DNA of 64,000 nt. It comes from Cupriavidus consociatus. GTDB taxonomy: Bacteria; Pseudomonadota; Gammaproteobacteria; Burkholderiales; Burkholderiaceae. Below are positions 8,693 through 17,602 of this stretch, one piece after another. A program made the translations under genes and the position numbers. A model generated the notes under the pieces. It was not told the DNA's origin and ran no database searches. It saw only the letters and a program-made list of their open reading frames with translations. Numbering within the stretch: position 1 is the stretch's first letter; each line of letters opens with the position of its first letter. The stretch is from assembly GCF_017814975.1 (NCBI RefSeq), contig NZ_JAGIQA010000001.1, positions 372,001-436,000 of the forward strand. The letters run 5' to 3'.

Positions 8693-9475
8693 TCAGGCGT
8701 GAAAAACGAAGTTGATCACCGCGTCCGAAAACTCCGCCGGCAATTCCCAGTTCGACAGATGCGCCGCATTGAGCGCGAGATACTCGGCGTTGGCAATGCC
8801 ATTGGCCAGTTCGCGCCCCTGTTCGGGCGTGGTGGCGGCATCCTGCACACCAGCGATCACCAGCACGCGCGCCTCAATGCCGGCCAGCAGGCCGCGCAGG
8901 TCGGCATCGCGCACCGCGGCGCAATTGGCGATATAGCCGTCGGCATCGGTCGAGGCGAGCATCGACAACACCGGCGCCAGGCGCGCCGGATCGCCGGCGA
9001 GCGCCGCCGGAGTGAACCAGCGGGCCAGCACGCCTTCGGCGATGGCTGCCATGCCTTCGGCCTGCACGCGCTCGATGCGGGTGTTCCAGCCGGAAGGCGG
9101 GCCGATCAGCGCCGCGGTATTGGCCAGCACGAAGCGGCCGAAGCGTTCGGGGTGATGACGCGCCAGCCAGATGCCGGTCATGCCGCCCATCGACAGGCCG
9201 CAGAAGTGCGCGCGACCGACGCCGGCGTGGTCCATCACGGCGAGCACGTCGGCGCCCAGCTCGGCCATGCCGAACGGCGCGGCCGGCACGGCGGAGGCGC
9301 CATGGCCGCGCGTGTCGTAGCGCAGCACGCGGAAGCGCTCCAGCAGCGCCGGCATCTGCGGATCCCACATCGACAGGTTGGTGCCGAGCGAGTTGGACAT
9401 GACCAGCACCGGCGCGCCGGCCGGGCCCTGGAGTTCGTAGTGCAGGCGCAGCCCGTCACGGGAGGCAATGCTCAT
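8693..9475 (-). CDS. catD: 3-oxoadipate enol-lactonase
   Basis: This 260-residue alpha/beta hydrolase has the nucleophile elbow GLSMGG (Ser near residue 95), the oxyanion region NSLGTNLSMWDPQM, and a C-terminal catalytic His in NAAHLSNWE. It hydrolyses beta-ketoadipate enol-lactone to beta-ketoadipate in the cytoplasm. It is the third gene of catB-catC-catD, 13 bp after catC. The same family is named pcaD when it lies in the protocatechuate branch; the catBC context favours the catechol branch. Confidence 0.92.
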   Translation of the reverse strand: MSIASRDGLRLHYELQGPAGAPVLVMSNSLGTNLSMWDPQMPALLERFRVLRYDTRGHGASAVPAAPFGMAELGADVLAVMDHAGVGRAHFCGLSMGGMTGIWLARHHPERFGRFVLANTAALIGPPSGWNTRIERVQAEGMAAIAEGVLARWFTPAALAGDPARLAPVLSMLASTDADGYIANCAAVRDADLRGLLAGIEARVLVIAGVQDAATTPEQGRELANGIANAEYLALNAAHLSNWELPAEFSDAVINFVFHA

Positions 9476-9488
9476 GACGCGGCCTCGC

Positions 9489-9767
9489 TCAGCGGATCGA
9501 AGACGGATGCGGCGCCAGCGGCGTGACGGCGATCTTCATGTACGGGAACAGCGGCAGGGCCGACAGCAGGTTGTGCAGCGCCTCGTTCGACTCGACGTCG
9601 AACACGCTGTAGTTGGCATACTCGCCGACCACGCGGTACAGGTGCAGCCACTTGCCCTGGCGCTGCAGGTCCTGCGCGTAGGCCTTCTCGCGCGCCTTGA
9701 TCTCGTCGGCCTGCGCGGCGGGCATGTCGTGCGGCAGGTTCACGTCCATTCTTACCAGATACAGCAT
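9489..9767 (-). CDS. catC: muconolactone delta-isomerase
   Basis: The 92-residue protein has the usual CatC length and sequence (MLYLVRMDVNLPHDMP, then LHLYRVVGEYANYSVFDVES). CatC is a small ferredoxin-like enzyme that forms a decamer and converts muconolactone to the enol-lactone used by CatD. A strong GAGGAG site lies just upstream of the ATG. The gene sits between catB and catD in one transcription unit. Confidence 0.95.
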   Translation of the reverse strand: MLYLVRMDVNLPHDMPAAQADEIKAREKAYAQDLQRQGKWLHLYRVVGEYANYSVFDVESNEALHNLLSALPLFPYMKIAVTPLAPHPSSIR

Positions 9768-9801
9768 CGGGTTCTCCTCGTTCCAGTCTGGTGGTGAAAA
9801 T

Positions 9802-10953
9802 TCAGGCGCGACCGCTGTCGCGGCGATAGTGCGCCAGCTTGTCTTCGTCGAGCGCGATCCCCAGGCCGGGCCCTTGCGGCAGGTGCAGCGCAAAGTCGCG
9901 GTACACCGGCCGCTCCAGCACGATATCGTCCTTGAGCAGCAGCGGGCCGAACAGCTCGGTGCCCCAGGCCAGTTGCGGCAGCGTGGCGAAGCCATGGGCC
10001 GCGGCGATGGTGCCGACGCTGCCTTCCAGCATGGTGCCGCCATACAGCGCGATGCCGGCCGCATCGCCGACCGCGGCGGTGCGCAGCATGCCGAAGATGC
10101 CGCCGGACTTGGCGATCTTCAGCGCGAACACGTCGGCGGCGCCAAGGCGGGCCAGTTCCATCGCGTCCTCGGGGCCGCACACGGCTTCGTCGGCCATGAT
10201 GGGCACGACGAAGCGCGCCGCCAGCCGGGCCAGCGCGGTGCGCTGCTCGCGCGGCGTGGGCTGCTCGATCAGGTCGATGCCGGCGGCTTCGAGCATGGCG
10301 ATGCCGGTGGCGGCATCCGCTTCGTTCCAGGCCTGGTTGACGTCGACGGTGACGCGGGCACGGTCGCCCAGCGCGCGCTTGATCGCGGACACGTGGGCCA
10401 CGTCCTCGCGCACGCCGCGCCGGCCGATCTTGAGCTTGAAGGTGTCGTGGCGGCGCTCGGCCAGCAGGCGCTCGGCCTCGTCGATGTCGCGCGCGGTATC
10501 GCCGCTGGCCAGCGTCCACAGCACCGGCAGCGTGTCCCGCACGGCACCGCCCAGCAGCGTCGACAGCGGCACGCCCAGGCGCTTGCCCTGCGCGTCCAGC
10601 AGCGCGGTCTCCAGCGCCGACTTGGCGAAGCGGTTGCCGCGCGCCACCTTGTTCAGCCGTGCCATGGCGGCATGCACGTTGGTGGCGTCCTGCCCGAGCA
10701 GCGCCGGCGCCAGGTAAGTGTCGATGGTCAGCTTGATGCCCTCGGGGCTTTCATCGCCATAGGACAGGCCGCCAATGGTGGTGGCCTCGCCGATGCCTTC
10801 CACGCCATCGGCGCAGCGCAGCCGGACGATCACGAGGGTCTGCCGCTGCATGGTCGCCATGGCGAGCTGGTGCGGGCGGATGGTCGGCAGGTCGACCAGG
10901 ATGGCCTCGATCGACTCGATGGCCGCAGAGCTGGATTGTGTCGCCACTTTCAT
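9802..10953 (-). CDS. catB: muconate cycloisomerase I
   Basis: This 383-residue enolase-superfamily enzyme converts cis,cis-muconate to muconolactone. Visible residues are the KLK motif (K173, K175), metal ligands D204 (VDVNQAW), E230 (IEQP) and D255 (ADEAV), and the acid/base lysine region ALKIAKSGG near 279-282. It therefore belongs to the muconate-lactonizing subgroup. It is the first gene of catBCD. No catechol dioxygenase (catA) or catR/benM gene lies in the window, so upstream steps and the regulator must be encoded elsewhere. Confidence 0.95.
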   Translation of the reverse strand: MKVATQSSSAAIESIEAILVDLPTIRPHQLAMATMQRQTLVIVRLRCADGVEGIGEATTIGGLSYGDESPEGIKLTIDTYLAPALLGQDATNVHAAMARLNKVARGNRFAKSALETALLDAQGKRLGVPLSTLLGGAVRDTLPVLWTLASGDTARDIDEAERLLAERRHDTFKLKIGRRGVREDVAHVSAIKRALGDRARVTVDVNQAWNEADAATGIAMLEAAGIDLIEQPTPREQRTALARLAARFVVPIMADEAVCGPEDAMELARLGAADVFALKIAKSGGIFGMLRTAAVGDAAGIALYGGTMLEGSVGTIAAAHGFATLPQLAWGTELFGPLLLKDDIVLERPVYRDFALHLPQGPGLGIALDEDKLAHYRRDSGRA

Positions 10954-11034
10954 ACCTTCCTGATGCAGTTGAATGTTGCATCGGAGTATGGATGGCTATT
11001 TTTCAGCTGTCCAAGACCGTTGTCGTCTGATTTG

Positions 11035-11049
11035 ATACTTCAAAAGTAT
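11035..11049. promoter_or_regulatory. LysR-type (CatM/BenM-like) binding site upstream of catB
   Basis: ATACTTCAAAAGTAT is an ATAC-N7-GTAT site with 6-nt arms. This is the known recognition pattern of muconate-responsive CatM/BenM-type regulators. It lies 82-96 bp upstream of the catB start, in the divergent region with the gene at 11239. A half site (GTAT, 10986-10989) lies closer to catB. The rest of the 285-bp gap shows no gene. Confidence 0.65.
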
Positions 11050-11238
11050 GGATTGCCGCCGGCTGCAGGCCGAGAACGGCGCCGACGGCTACCAGGTGTC
11101 GGCGGTGCGCTGGAATCTGCTCCGCTCCCCGGGCCCGCCAGCAGGGCGCGGCCGGATCGCACGCGCTCGCCTATATTGTGAACGCAGCCATGCAGCCAGC
11201 CGGGTCTCCGGGGCTGCGGCGGCCGCGGGAGGCGAGCC

Positions 11239-12342
11239 ATGAAGATTGCGTCGATCGACACCATCGTGCTGCGCGTGCCATTCACGGTCGGCGGGGTCTC
11301 CGCCGCCGGCGTGTGGGGCGGGGCGGGTTTGCAGGCCGCCGATTCGCTGCTGGTCAAGGTGACCACGGACGACGGCATCGTGGGCTGGGGCGAAACCTTC
11401 GGCTTTATCGGCATCCCGATGGCCAAGGCGGCGCTCGACCAACTGCTGGCGCCCGCGTGCATCGGCATGGATGCCACGCAGCCTGAGGCGCTCGGCCTCG
11501 ACCTGCAGCGCCGGTTCCACGTCTTCGGGCGCAGTGGCGCCGTGCTGTACGGGCTGTCGGCGCTCGATATCGCGCTGTGGGATATCTGCGGCAAGGCCGC
11601 CGGCCTGCCGCTGTACCGGCTGCTGGGCGGAACGCGGCGGGAATACCTGCCCGCGTATGCCAGCCTGATCCGCTACGCCGACCGCGCCACGATCGCGGCC
11701 AACCTGCAGCGCGCGATCGCCGATGGCTATCGCAGCGTCAAGCTGCACGAGGTGGACCTCGCCGTCATACGTGCCGCGCGCGAGGCAGCCGGGCCGGATA
11801 TCGAAATCACGCTGGATGTGAACTGCCCCTGGTCGCTGGCCGAGGCCATCGACATGGCGCGCGCACTGGCGCCGCTGTCGCTGCGCTGGCTCGAGGAGCC
11901 GCTGTGGCCGCCGGAGAACTATGCCGGACTTGCCGCGTTGCGCCGGCAATGCGGCATTGCGGTTGCGGCGGGCGAGAATGCCTCGACGCTGATGGACTTC
12001 CACCAGATGCTCGGCGCCGGCGCTGTCGACATCGTCCAGCCCAGCCCGGCCAAGATGGGCGGCATCAGCCCGCTGCGCAAGGTATTCGCGCTGGCCGAGG
12101 CGCACAACACGCAGGTGATGGTCCATACCTTCTACGACGGTCCCGGACTGCTGGCCAGCGTCCATGCCACGGCGGCCCTCGGCGATGCGCGCGCCATGAT
12201 CGAATGGCGCTACTTTGACATGGAGGCCCGGGTGCTCGGCGATGCGGTGCTGCCGCGCGACGGGATGATCCGGGTGCCGGACGGGCCGGGGCTGGGTATC
12301 GATCCCGATCCTGAGGTGATCCGGCGCTACCAGGTCGCCTGA
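11239..12342 (+). CDS. mandelate racemase/muconate lactonizing enzyme family protein
   Basis: The 367 residues show an N-terminal capping domain and a TIM barrel. Candidate catalytic residues are K168-L-H170 (usually K-x-K), D193 and N195 (LDVNCPW), E219/E220 (WLEEP), E246 (GEN), D264 and H296 (MVHTFYD), and E322. The D264/H296 pair points to the mandelate-racemase subgroup and not to muconate cycloisomerases, despite the position next to catB. Likely chemistry is acid-sugar dehydration or racemization of a 2-hydroxy acid; the substrate is unknown. The replacement of the second lysine by histidine is notable. Confidence 0.85.
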   Translation: MKIASIDTIVLRVPFTVGGVSAAGVWGGAGLQAADSLLVKVTTDDGIVGWGETFGFIGIPMAKAALDQLLAPACIGMDATQPEALGLDLQRRFHVFGRSGAVLYGLSALDIALWDICGKAAGLPLYRLLGGTRREYLPAYASLIRYADRATIAANLQRAIADGYRSVKLHEVDLAVIRAAREAAGPDIEITLDVNCPWSLAEAIDMARALAPLSLRWLEEPLWPPENYAGLAALRRQCGIAVAAGENASTLMDFHQMLGAGAVDIVQPSPAKMGGISPLRKVFALAEAHNTQVMVHTFYDGPGLLASVHATAALGDARAMIEWRYFDMEARVLGDAVLPRDGMIRVPDGPGLGIDPDPEVIRRYQVA

Positions 12343-12592
12343 TTCCGGTTCCTGCCGACCCTGCAGGCAAAGTTGCCTGCAGCCCAACGGTCTGCGGAAA
12401 GTGCGGGGGCGGTACCAACACCGCACCCATTCCGTCGCACCGTCAGCGCCCCACGCTGTTCGATTCCTGCGCCACCCAACCTGCTTAGAAATGTCATGCG
12501 AGGCCTGTACGCTGCACATCCGGCAACGCCTGGCAGCAAACTTGCTTGTCTGGTGCATGTGGCCGGCAGGGACACATTGGTTGGGAGAAGCC

Positions 12593-12973
12593 ATGCATCA
12601 AGCACGCATCACCGCGCACAAGGGAATCCTGGTTGTCGAACTGGTGCCTGACCAGGCAAACGGCGACGGCACCACGGCCAGCAAGCTCCGCAACCTGGCC
12701 ACGGTCATTCATGACACGGGACGGCACCTCGGTGTCTCGGAAGAAGCCTTGGCGCTGCTCAAGATGGTGAAACGCGGCCTGGACCGCATCGGCGACTTTG
12801 CCTGGTTCAGCAGTGATGACGGGAAAGATCATTTCGCCTGGCTCGGAGGCCCGAAGCGGCTGGTGGATCCCGCCTCGGTGGCGGCTGCCCGGGACTACGC
12901 GATCCTTGCACACCGCGTCATCCCCAACCAGGTGCCGGATGGCGCAAAAGTGGCGATCGAGACGAATTTCTGA
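12593..12973 (+). CDS. hypothetical protein (126 aa)
   Basis: I do not recognise a family. The product is soluble, with an N-terminal strand-rich part (ARITAHKGILVVELVPD) followed by helices (TTASKLRNLATVIHDTG and SEEALALLKMVKRGLDRIGDFAWF) and a Leu-Val-Asp rich end. I chose the ATG at 12593, preceded by GGGAGAAG. The frame stays open further upstream, but that part has a non-coding look. It stands alone between the enolase-superfamily gene and the convergent LprI-like gene. Confidence 0.6.
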   Translation: MHQARITAHKGILVVELVPDQANGDGTTASKLRNLATVIHDTGRHLGVSEEALALLKMVKRGLDRIGDFAWFSSDDGKDHFAWLGGPKRLVDPASVAAARDYAILAHRVIPNQVPDGAKVAIETNF

Positions 12974-12993
12974 GCAGGCACCAGTCGTCGCAT

Positions 12994-13338
12994 TCAGCGC
13001 TTGCTGGCGGCTTGCGCCGCGAACGTCCGCCACTCGCGGAACACGGTGTCGAGGCACGCCGCGGTCCCGCAGCTGTCGCGCTTCCTGCGGAACGCGGCAA
13101 CCTCGGCCTCGGTGATCGTGCCGGCCTTCAGCTGACGCTGCTGGTCGGCATGGATGCGCTGGTAGCCCATCGAAAACAGCGCCGACTCGCAGATCAGCCG
13201 CTGCGATGGCACGCGGCCAGCAGGCGCAGTTGACGGGTCGCAGTCGATATCGGTGGCGGCATGGGCTGCGCCGGCGAGCGCAAGGGCAACGGCGCCGATG
13301 CAGCGGTGCATAAAGGGGGAGCGGAAAAAGCGGTTCAT
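12994..13338 (-). CDS. LprI-like periplasmic protein
   Basis: The 114-residue product has a Sec signal peptide ending near AGAAHA. The mature part holds four cysteines (DIDCD, RLICES, DSCGTAACLD) arranged like the lysozyme-inhibitor LprI/DUF1311 family, with a conserved helix AFRRKRDSCGTAACLDTVFREW. The role is probably periplasmic, perhaps lysozyme inhibition, but this is family inference. It begins 6 bp after the AraC-type gene and is likely co-transcribed with it. Confidence 0.7.
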   Translation of the reverse strand: MNRFFRSPFMHRCIGAVALALAGAAHAATDIDCDPSTAPAGRVPSQRLICESALFSMGYQRIHADQQRQLKAGTITEAEVAAFRRKRDSCGTAACLDTVFREWRTFAAQAASKR

Positions 13339-13344
13339 GACGAC

Positions 13345-14319
13345 TTATGCAGCGGCACGGCCTGATGGCGCCGTGGTGCCGAACTGCTTGCGGTAGGCGG
13401 ATGGCGAAATGGCAAAGGTCTGGGCAAAGTGCTGGCGCAACGAAACCGCCGAGCCGAACCCGACCAGTCCGGCGATCACGTCGACGCTCTTGCCGGTGGT
13501 CTCCAGCAGCCGCTGCGCTGCGGTGAGCCGGTGGTTCAGCAGCCACTGCGTCACCGTGGTGCCGGTCTTGGCCTTGAAGCGCCGGGTGAAATTGCGTCGG
13601 CTCATGCCTGCCTTGTCGGCCAGCAGGTCCAGTGTCAGCGGCTGTTCCAGGTGCTCGATGGCCCAGTCGAGCGTGGTGCTCAGCTTGTCGGCACCCGCGG
13701 TCTGCGGCAGCGGCTGCTCGATGTACTGCGCCTGCCCGCCATGCCGGTGCGGCGCCACCACCATGCGGCGCGCCACGCGGTTCGCGACGTCCGCGCCATG
13801 GTCGCGGCGCACCAGGTGCAGGCAGCAGTCCAGCGCGGCGGCGGTGCCGGCCGAGGTCAGGATGCTGCCATCGTCGATGTAGAGCGAACGGCGATCGAGC
13901 CGGACCCTGGGATAGCGCGCGGCAAAGTCATCGGCCCAGACCCAGTGGGTGGCCGCCGGCCGGCCGTCGAGCAGGCCGGCCTCGGCGACCACGAAGGTGC
14001 CCAGGCACAGCCCGGCGATGCGCGCGCCGCGGGCACTGGCGGCCCGCAGCGCCGCCAGCAAGGCCGGCGACGGACGCTCCGCCGGGTCGCGCCAGGCCGG
14101 CATGATCACGGTATCGGCCTGTTCCAGCGCGCTGAGGTCATGCTCGACCTCGATCCGGAAGCCCGACATGGTCCGGATCAGGCCGGTCTGCTCGCCGCAG
14201 ATCAGCAGCCGGTAGCGCGGCACGCCCAGCATGGCAAGATCGTCGCCGAACACGATGCAGGGCACGGACAGGTGGAACGGGCTGATGCCTTCGAAGGCAA
14301 TCACGGCGACAGTGTGCAT
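13345..14319 (-). CDS. GlxA-type AraC family transcriptional regulator
   Basis: The 324 residues contain an N-terminal DJ-1/PfpI-like domain (AVIAFEGISPFHLSVPCIVFGDD, and IAGLCLGTFVVAEAGLLDGRPAATHW with a Cys at the nucleophile elbow) and a C-terminal AraC double helix-turn-helix (LLADKAGMSRRNFTRRFKAKTG, then VDVIAGLVGFGSAVSLRQHF). The gene is divergent from an isochorismatase-fold hydrolase 169 bp away. Such pairs are common, with the regulator controlling the hydrolase, so I infer that role here. The ligand is unknown. Confidence 0.9.
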   Translation of the reverse strand: MHTVAVIAFEGISPFHLSVPCIVFGDDLAMLGVPRYRLLICGEQTGLIRTMSGFRIEVEHDLSALEQADTVIMPAWRDPAERPSPALLAALRAASARGARIAGLCLGTFVVAEAGLLDGRPAATHWVWADDFAARYPRVRLDRRSLYIDDGSILTSAGTAAALDCCLHLVRRDHGADVANRVARRMVVAPHRHGGQAQYIEQPLPQTAGADKLSTTLDWAIEHLEQPLTLDLLADKAGMSRRNFTRRFKAKTGTTVTQWLLNHRLTAAQRLLETTGKSVDVIAGLVGFGSAVSLRQHFAQTFAISPSAYRKQFGTTAPSGRAAA

Positions 14320-14488
14320 CGCTTCCTCGCAGGCAGGGGCGTCTGAAGTTGGCCCGATTCTAGCGGATGTTGTCCATCGGGACGCTTTCGGGGCGGCGGC
14401 GGTCGTTGGAAACTGCGTGCAGCGATGTGGCCGCGCGGCTGTCCCGCCAGGCAAGCACGCTCTCCTTCCCATCACGACGAGGACAACG

Positions 14489-15097
14489 ATGACACACCCG
14501 ACGATCCGCAACCTGGCTGGCGCCAGCGCCCCGACCGCGATCGCAGCCGCCAGCACGGCGCTGCTGGTGATCGATTTCCAGAACGAATACTTCGACGGCA
14601 AGCTGCCGATCCCGGACGGCGCGGCCGCGCTCGGCAACGCCCGGCGCCTGGTCGCGCATGCGGACGCCGCCGGCATTCCCGTCTTCCATGTCCAGCACCT
14701 GGCGCCGGCGGGCAGCCCTGTCTTTGCGGAGCAGGGCGCCAGCGCGGCGTTCCACCAGGACCTGCAGCCCGCGGGCCACCACACGGTGGTGCAGAAGACT
14801 TCGGTCAGCGTGTTTCCCACCACTGACCTGGACCAGCGCCTCAAGAACGCCGGCATCAAGACGCTGGTCATCACGGGGCTGATGACGCACGCCTGCGTCG
14901 CGGGCGCCGCGCGCGATGCGGTGCCGCTGGGCTATGGCGTGATCGTGGCGGAAGACGCCTGCGCGACGCGCGACCTCGATCGGCCCGGCGGCGTGGTCCG
15001 GCATCGTGACCTGCACCAGGCCGCGCTGGCGAGTATCGAAGACACGTTCGGGGACGTGCTGACGACGGAGCAGGTGCTCAAGCTGCCGGTGGTCTGA
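14489..15097 (+). CDS. isochorismatase-family cysteine hydrolase
   Basis: The 202-residue alpha/beta/alpha fold carries the triad D29 (VIDFQNEY), K103 (VQKTSVS) and C136 (MTHACV). An active-site Cys implies hydrolysis of an amide such as nicotinamide or N-carbamoyl compounds, or a pyrazinamidase-like reaction; the substrate cannot be read from sequence. GAGGA precedes the ATG. It is divergently paired with the GlxA-type regulator and converges with fumC. Confidence 0.88.
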   Translation: MTHPTIRNLAGASAPTAIAAASTALLVIDFQNEYFDGKLPIPDGAAALGNARRLVAHADAAGIPVFHVQHLAPAGSPVFAEQGASAAFHQDLQPAGHHTVVQKTSVSVFPTTDLDQRLKNAGIKTLVITGLMTHACVAGAARDAVPLGYGVIVAEDACATRDLDRPGGVVRHRDLHQAALASIEDTFGDVLTTEQVLKLPVV

Positions 15098-15143
15098 CAG
15101 CGGCGGACACGTGCCCGCCCGCTGACGCCGCGCGCCTGCAGGA

Positions 15144-16538
15144 CTACGGTTGCCCCTTGGCCAGCCGCATCGGATCCACCAGGCGGTCGAACGCCTCGCC
15201 GCTCAGCAATCCCAGCGCGATCGCCGCTTCCCGCGGCGAGATGCCTTGCGCAAGCGCGAGTCTGGTGATCTGCGCCGAGCGGTCATAACCCAATACCGGG
15301 TTGAGCGCGGTGACCGCCAGCAGCGGGTTGTCCAGGTTGCGCGCCAGCCGTTCGGGGTTGACCGCCAGCCCCTGCACCAGCCGAAGTGCGAAGACGCGCG
15401 CGCCGTCGGCCAGCACGCGTATCGACTGCAGCACGTTGTAGATCAGCACCGGCTTGGCCACGTTCAGCTCGAAGCTGCCGGAGGCGCCCCCCATGGTCAC
15501 GGTGACGTGGTTGCCGGCCACCTGCATGGCGGCCTGCGCCACGACCTCGGCGATGGTCGGATTGCGCTTGCCGGGCATGATCGACGAGGTCAGGCCATCG
15601 TCGGGCAGCACCAGCTCGCCCAGCCCGCAGCGCGGACCCGAGCCCAGCCAGCGCAGGTCGTTGGCGATCTTGGTGAAGGAGACGGCAACCACGTTGAGCA
15701 CGCCCGAGAGCTCGACCAGTGCATCGTGCGCGGCCATGCCCTCGACCTTGCAGGGATTGGCGCGGAAGGCCTGGCCGGTCAGCTGGCTGGCTTCCTCGCA
15801 AAAGGCCTCGGCAAAGCCCGCCGGCGCGTTCAGGCCGGTGCCGGCCGCGGTACCGCCCTGCGGCAGCAACAGCAGGCGCGGCAGGGTGCCGCGCACGCGT
15901 TCGATGGCGTTGTCGAGCTGCGCGGCAAAGCCGTCGAACGCCTGCCCCATGGTCATGGGCACGGCGTCCATCAGGTGCGTGCGCGCGATTTTGAGCACAT
16001 CGGCAAAGGCCTCGGCACGCTCGCGCAGGGTGTCGCGCAGCTGCGCCAGGGCGGGCAGCAGCCGGTCTTCCAGCTCCAGCACCGCGCTCAGGTGCATGAC
16101 CGTCGGGAAGCTGTCGTTGGAGGACTGCGAAGCGTTGACGTGGTCGTTCGGGTGCACCGGCGCGCGCGTGCCCAGCGGCTGGCCAAGCCGCTCGTTGGCG
16201 CGGTTGGCGATGACCTCGTTGGCGTTCATGTTGGTCTGCGTGCCCGAGCCGGTCTGCCAGATCGTCAGCGGGAAATGGCTGTCGAAGCGGCCGCAGCGCA
16301 GCTCGTCGGCGGTGGCGACGATCGCCTCCGCGATGGCCGCGTCGAGCACGCCGCAACGCAGGTTGGCCCGGGCCGCCGCCATCTTGTGCACGCCGAAGGC
16401 ATGGAGCAGGCAGCCGGGAAAGCGTTCTTCGCCGACCTCGAAGATCGCCAGCGCCCGCTGCGTCTGGGCGCCCCAGTAGCGGTCGGCGGGGATGTCGACC
16501 GGCCCGAAGGCGTCGTGTTCTACGCGATATGCCGTCAT
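15144..16538 (-). CDS. fumC: class II fumarase-like hydratase, divergent paralogue
   Basis: The product has 464 residues, as class II fumarases do. Fumarase landmarks are intact: IWQTGSGTQTNMNANEV near residue 93, NASQSSND near 135, ARTHLMDAVPM with H188, the GGTAAGTGLN segment, and GPRCGLGE near 301. The signature loop at 318-327 reads SSIMPGKRNP where fumarases normally have GKVNP, resembling other superfamily lyases. It probably hydrates fumarate to malate, but a related substrate is possible. It is the last gene of a lyase-Bug-fumC operon, which suggests it consumes fumarate released by the first enzyme. Confidence 0.88.
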   Translation of the reverse strand: MTAYRVEHDAFGPVDIPADRYWGAQTQRALAIFEVGEERFPGCLLHAFGVHKMAAARANLRCGVLDAAIAEAIVATADELRCGRFDSHFPLTIWQTGSGTQTNMNANEVIANRANERLGQPLGTRAPVHPNDHVNASQSSNDSFPTVMHLSAVLELEDRLLPALAQLRDTLRERAEAFADVLKIARTHLMDAVPMTMGQAFDGFAAQLDNAIERVRGTLPRLLLLPQGGTAAGTGLNAPAGFAEAFCEEASQLTGQAFRANPCKVEGMAAHDALVELSGVLNVVAVSFTKIANDLRWLGSGPRCGLGELVLPDDGLTSSIMPGKRNPTIAEVVAQAAMQVAGNHVTVTMGGASGSFELNVAKPVLIYNVLQSIRVLADGARVFALRLVQGLAVNPERLARNLDNPLLAVTALNPVLGYDRSAQITRLALAQGISPREAAIALGLLSGEAFDRLVDPMRLAKGQP

Positions 16539-16567
16539 GGTGTTGAATCCAGCGCTCGGTTCGGCGC

Positions 16568-17557
16568 TTAGTCCAGCGAGATGTTGGCCTTGGCCGCCAC
16601 CGCCTTCCAGCGCACGATCTCGGCCTGGGTGTGCTTGTCGAGCGCGCTGGCGGTGTACTGCTCGGGCGGCAGCAGCTGAATCGCCTGCGCCGACATCTTG
16701 CCGGTGAAGGCCTTGTCGGCCATGACCTTCAGGTAGGCCTGCTGCATCTTGTCGATGACGGCCTGCGGCGTGCCCCTGGGCGCGTAGATGCCGTACCAGG
16801 TGCTGGCCTCGAAGCCGGGCAGCCCCGATTCGGCCAGCGTGGGCACGTCCTTGAGCTGCGCCACGCGGGTCGCCGACGTGACCGCCAGCGGCCGCACCTT
16901 GGACTCGGTGATCTGCGGCAGCGCGGTATTGGTCTGGTCTAACATGCCATCGACCTGGCCACCGATCACGTCGATCAGCGCCGGGCCGGCCCCCTTGTAC
17001 GGCACCAGCGATACCTGCATGCCCGCCGACGAGGCGAACAGCGCCGCCACCAGGTGCGAGGTGGAACCCATGCCGGCATTGCTCAGGTTGAGCTTGCCCG
17101 GGTTCTTCTTGCCGAACTCGACCAGGTCGCGCACGTTTTTCGCGGGATGGTCCTTGCGCACCATCAGCACCATCGGCGTATCGGGAAAGCGGAACACCGG
17201 CGCGAAGTCCTTGACCGGGTCGTAGGGCAGCTTCTTGTACAGCGCGGGCGCGGCGCCCATGTAGCCCATGTGCCCGACCAGCATGGTGTAGCCGTCAGCC
17301 GGCGCGCGCGCGGCCTTGGCCGTGCCGACAGTGCCGCCGGCGCCCGGCGAGTTGTCGATGATGATCGACTGGCCGACCTCGCGCGAGACCCGCTCGGCGA
17401 TGGTGCGCGCCAGCGCGTCGGTAGGGCCGCCGGCTGCGAACGGGACGATCCAGGTGATCGGCTTGGCAGGCCAGGCCTGTGCCACGGCAGGGGATGCAGC
17501 CACGGCCGTGGCGAGCGCCAGCGCCGCGCACGCGGCCACTTTGCGGATGGGGTTCAT
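16568..17557 (-). CDS. Bug-family (TctC-like) periplasmic binding protein
   Basis: The 329 residues start with a Sec signal peptide cut near SPAVAQA. The Bug pattern follows: WPAKPITWIVPFAAGGPTD, then DNSPGAGGTVGTAKAARAPADGYTM, then VPYKGAGPALIDVIGGQVD and LPGFEASTWYGIYAPRGTP. Bug proteins bind carboxylates or other small acids in the periplasm. No TctA/TctB membrane proteins are near. It lies between the lyase and fumC genes with short gaps, so its ligand may be the substrate of that pathway. Confidence 0.92.
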   Translation of the reverse strand: MNPIRKVAACAALALATAVAASPAVAQAWPAKPITWIVPFAAGGPTDALARTIAERVSREVGQSIIIDNSPGAGGTVGTAKAARAPADGYTMLVGHMGYMGAAPALYKKLPYDPVKDFAPVFRFPDTPMVLMVRKDHPAKNVRDLVEFGKKNPGKLNLSNAGMGSTSHLVAALFASSAGMQVSLVPYKGAGPALIDVIGGQVDGMLDQTNTALPQITESKVRPLAVTSATRVAQLKDVPTLAESGLPGFEASTWYGIYAPRGTPQAVIDKMQQAYLKVMADKAFTGKMSAQAIQLLPPEQYTASALDKHTQAEIVRWKAVAAKANISLD

Positions 17558-17602
17558 GGGTTGTCTCCTTGGTGTATTGGCGATGTGTGTTGGCGTGCTG
17601 CC

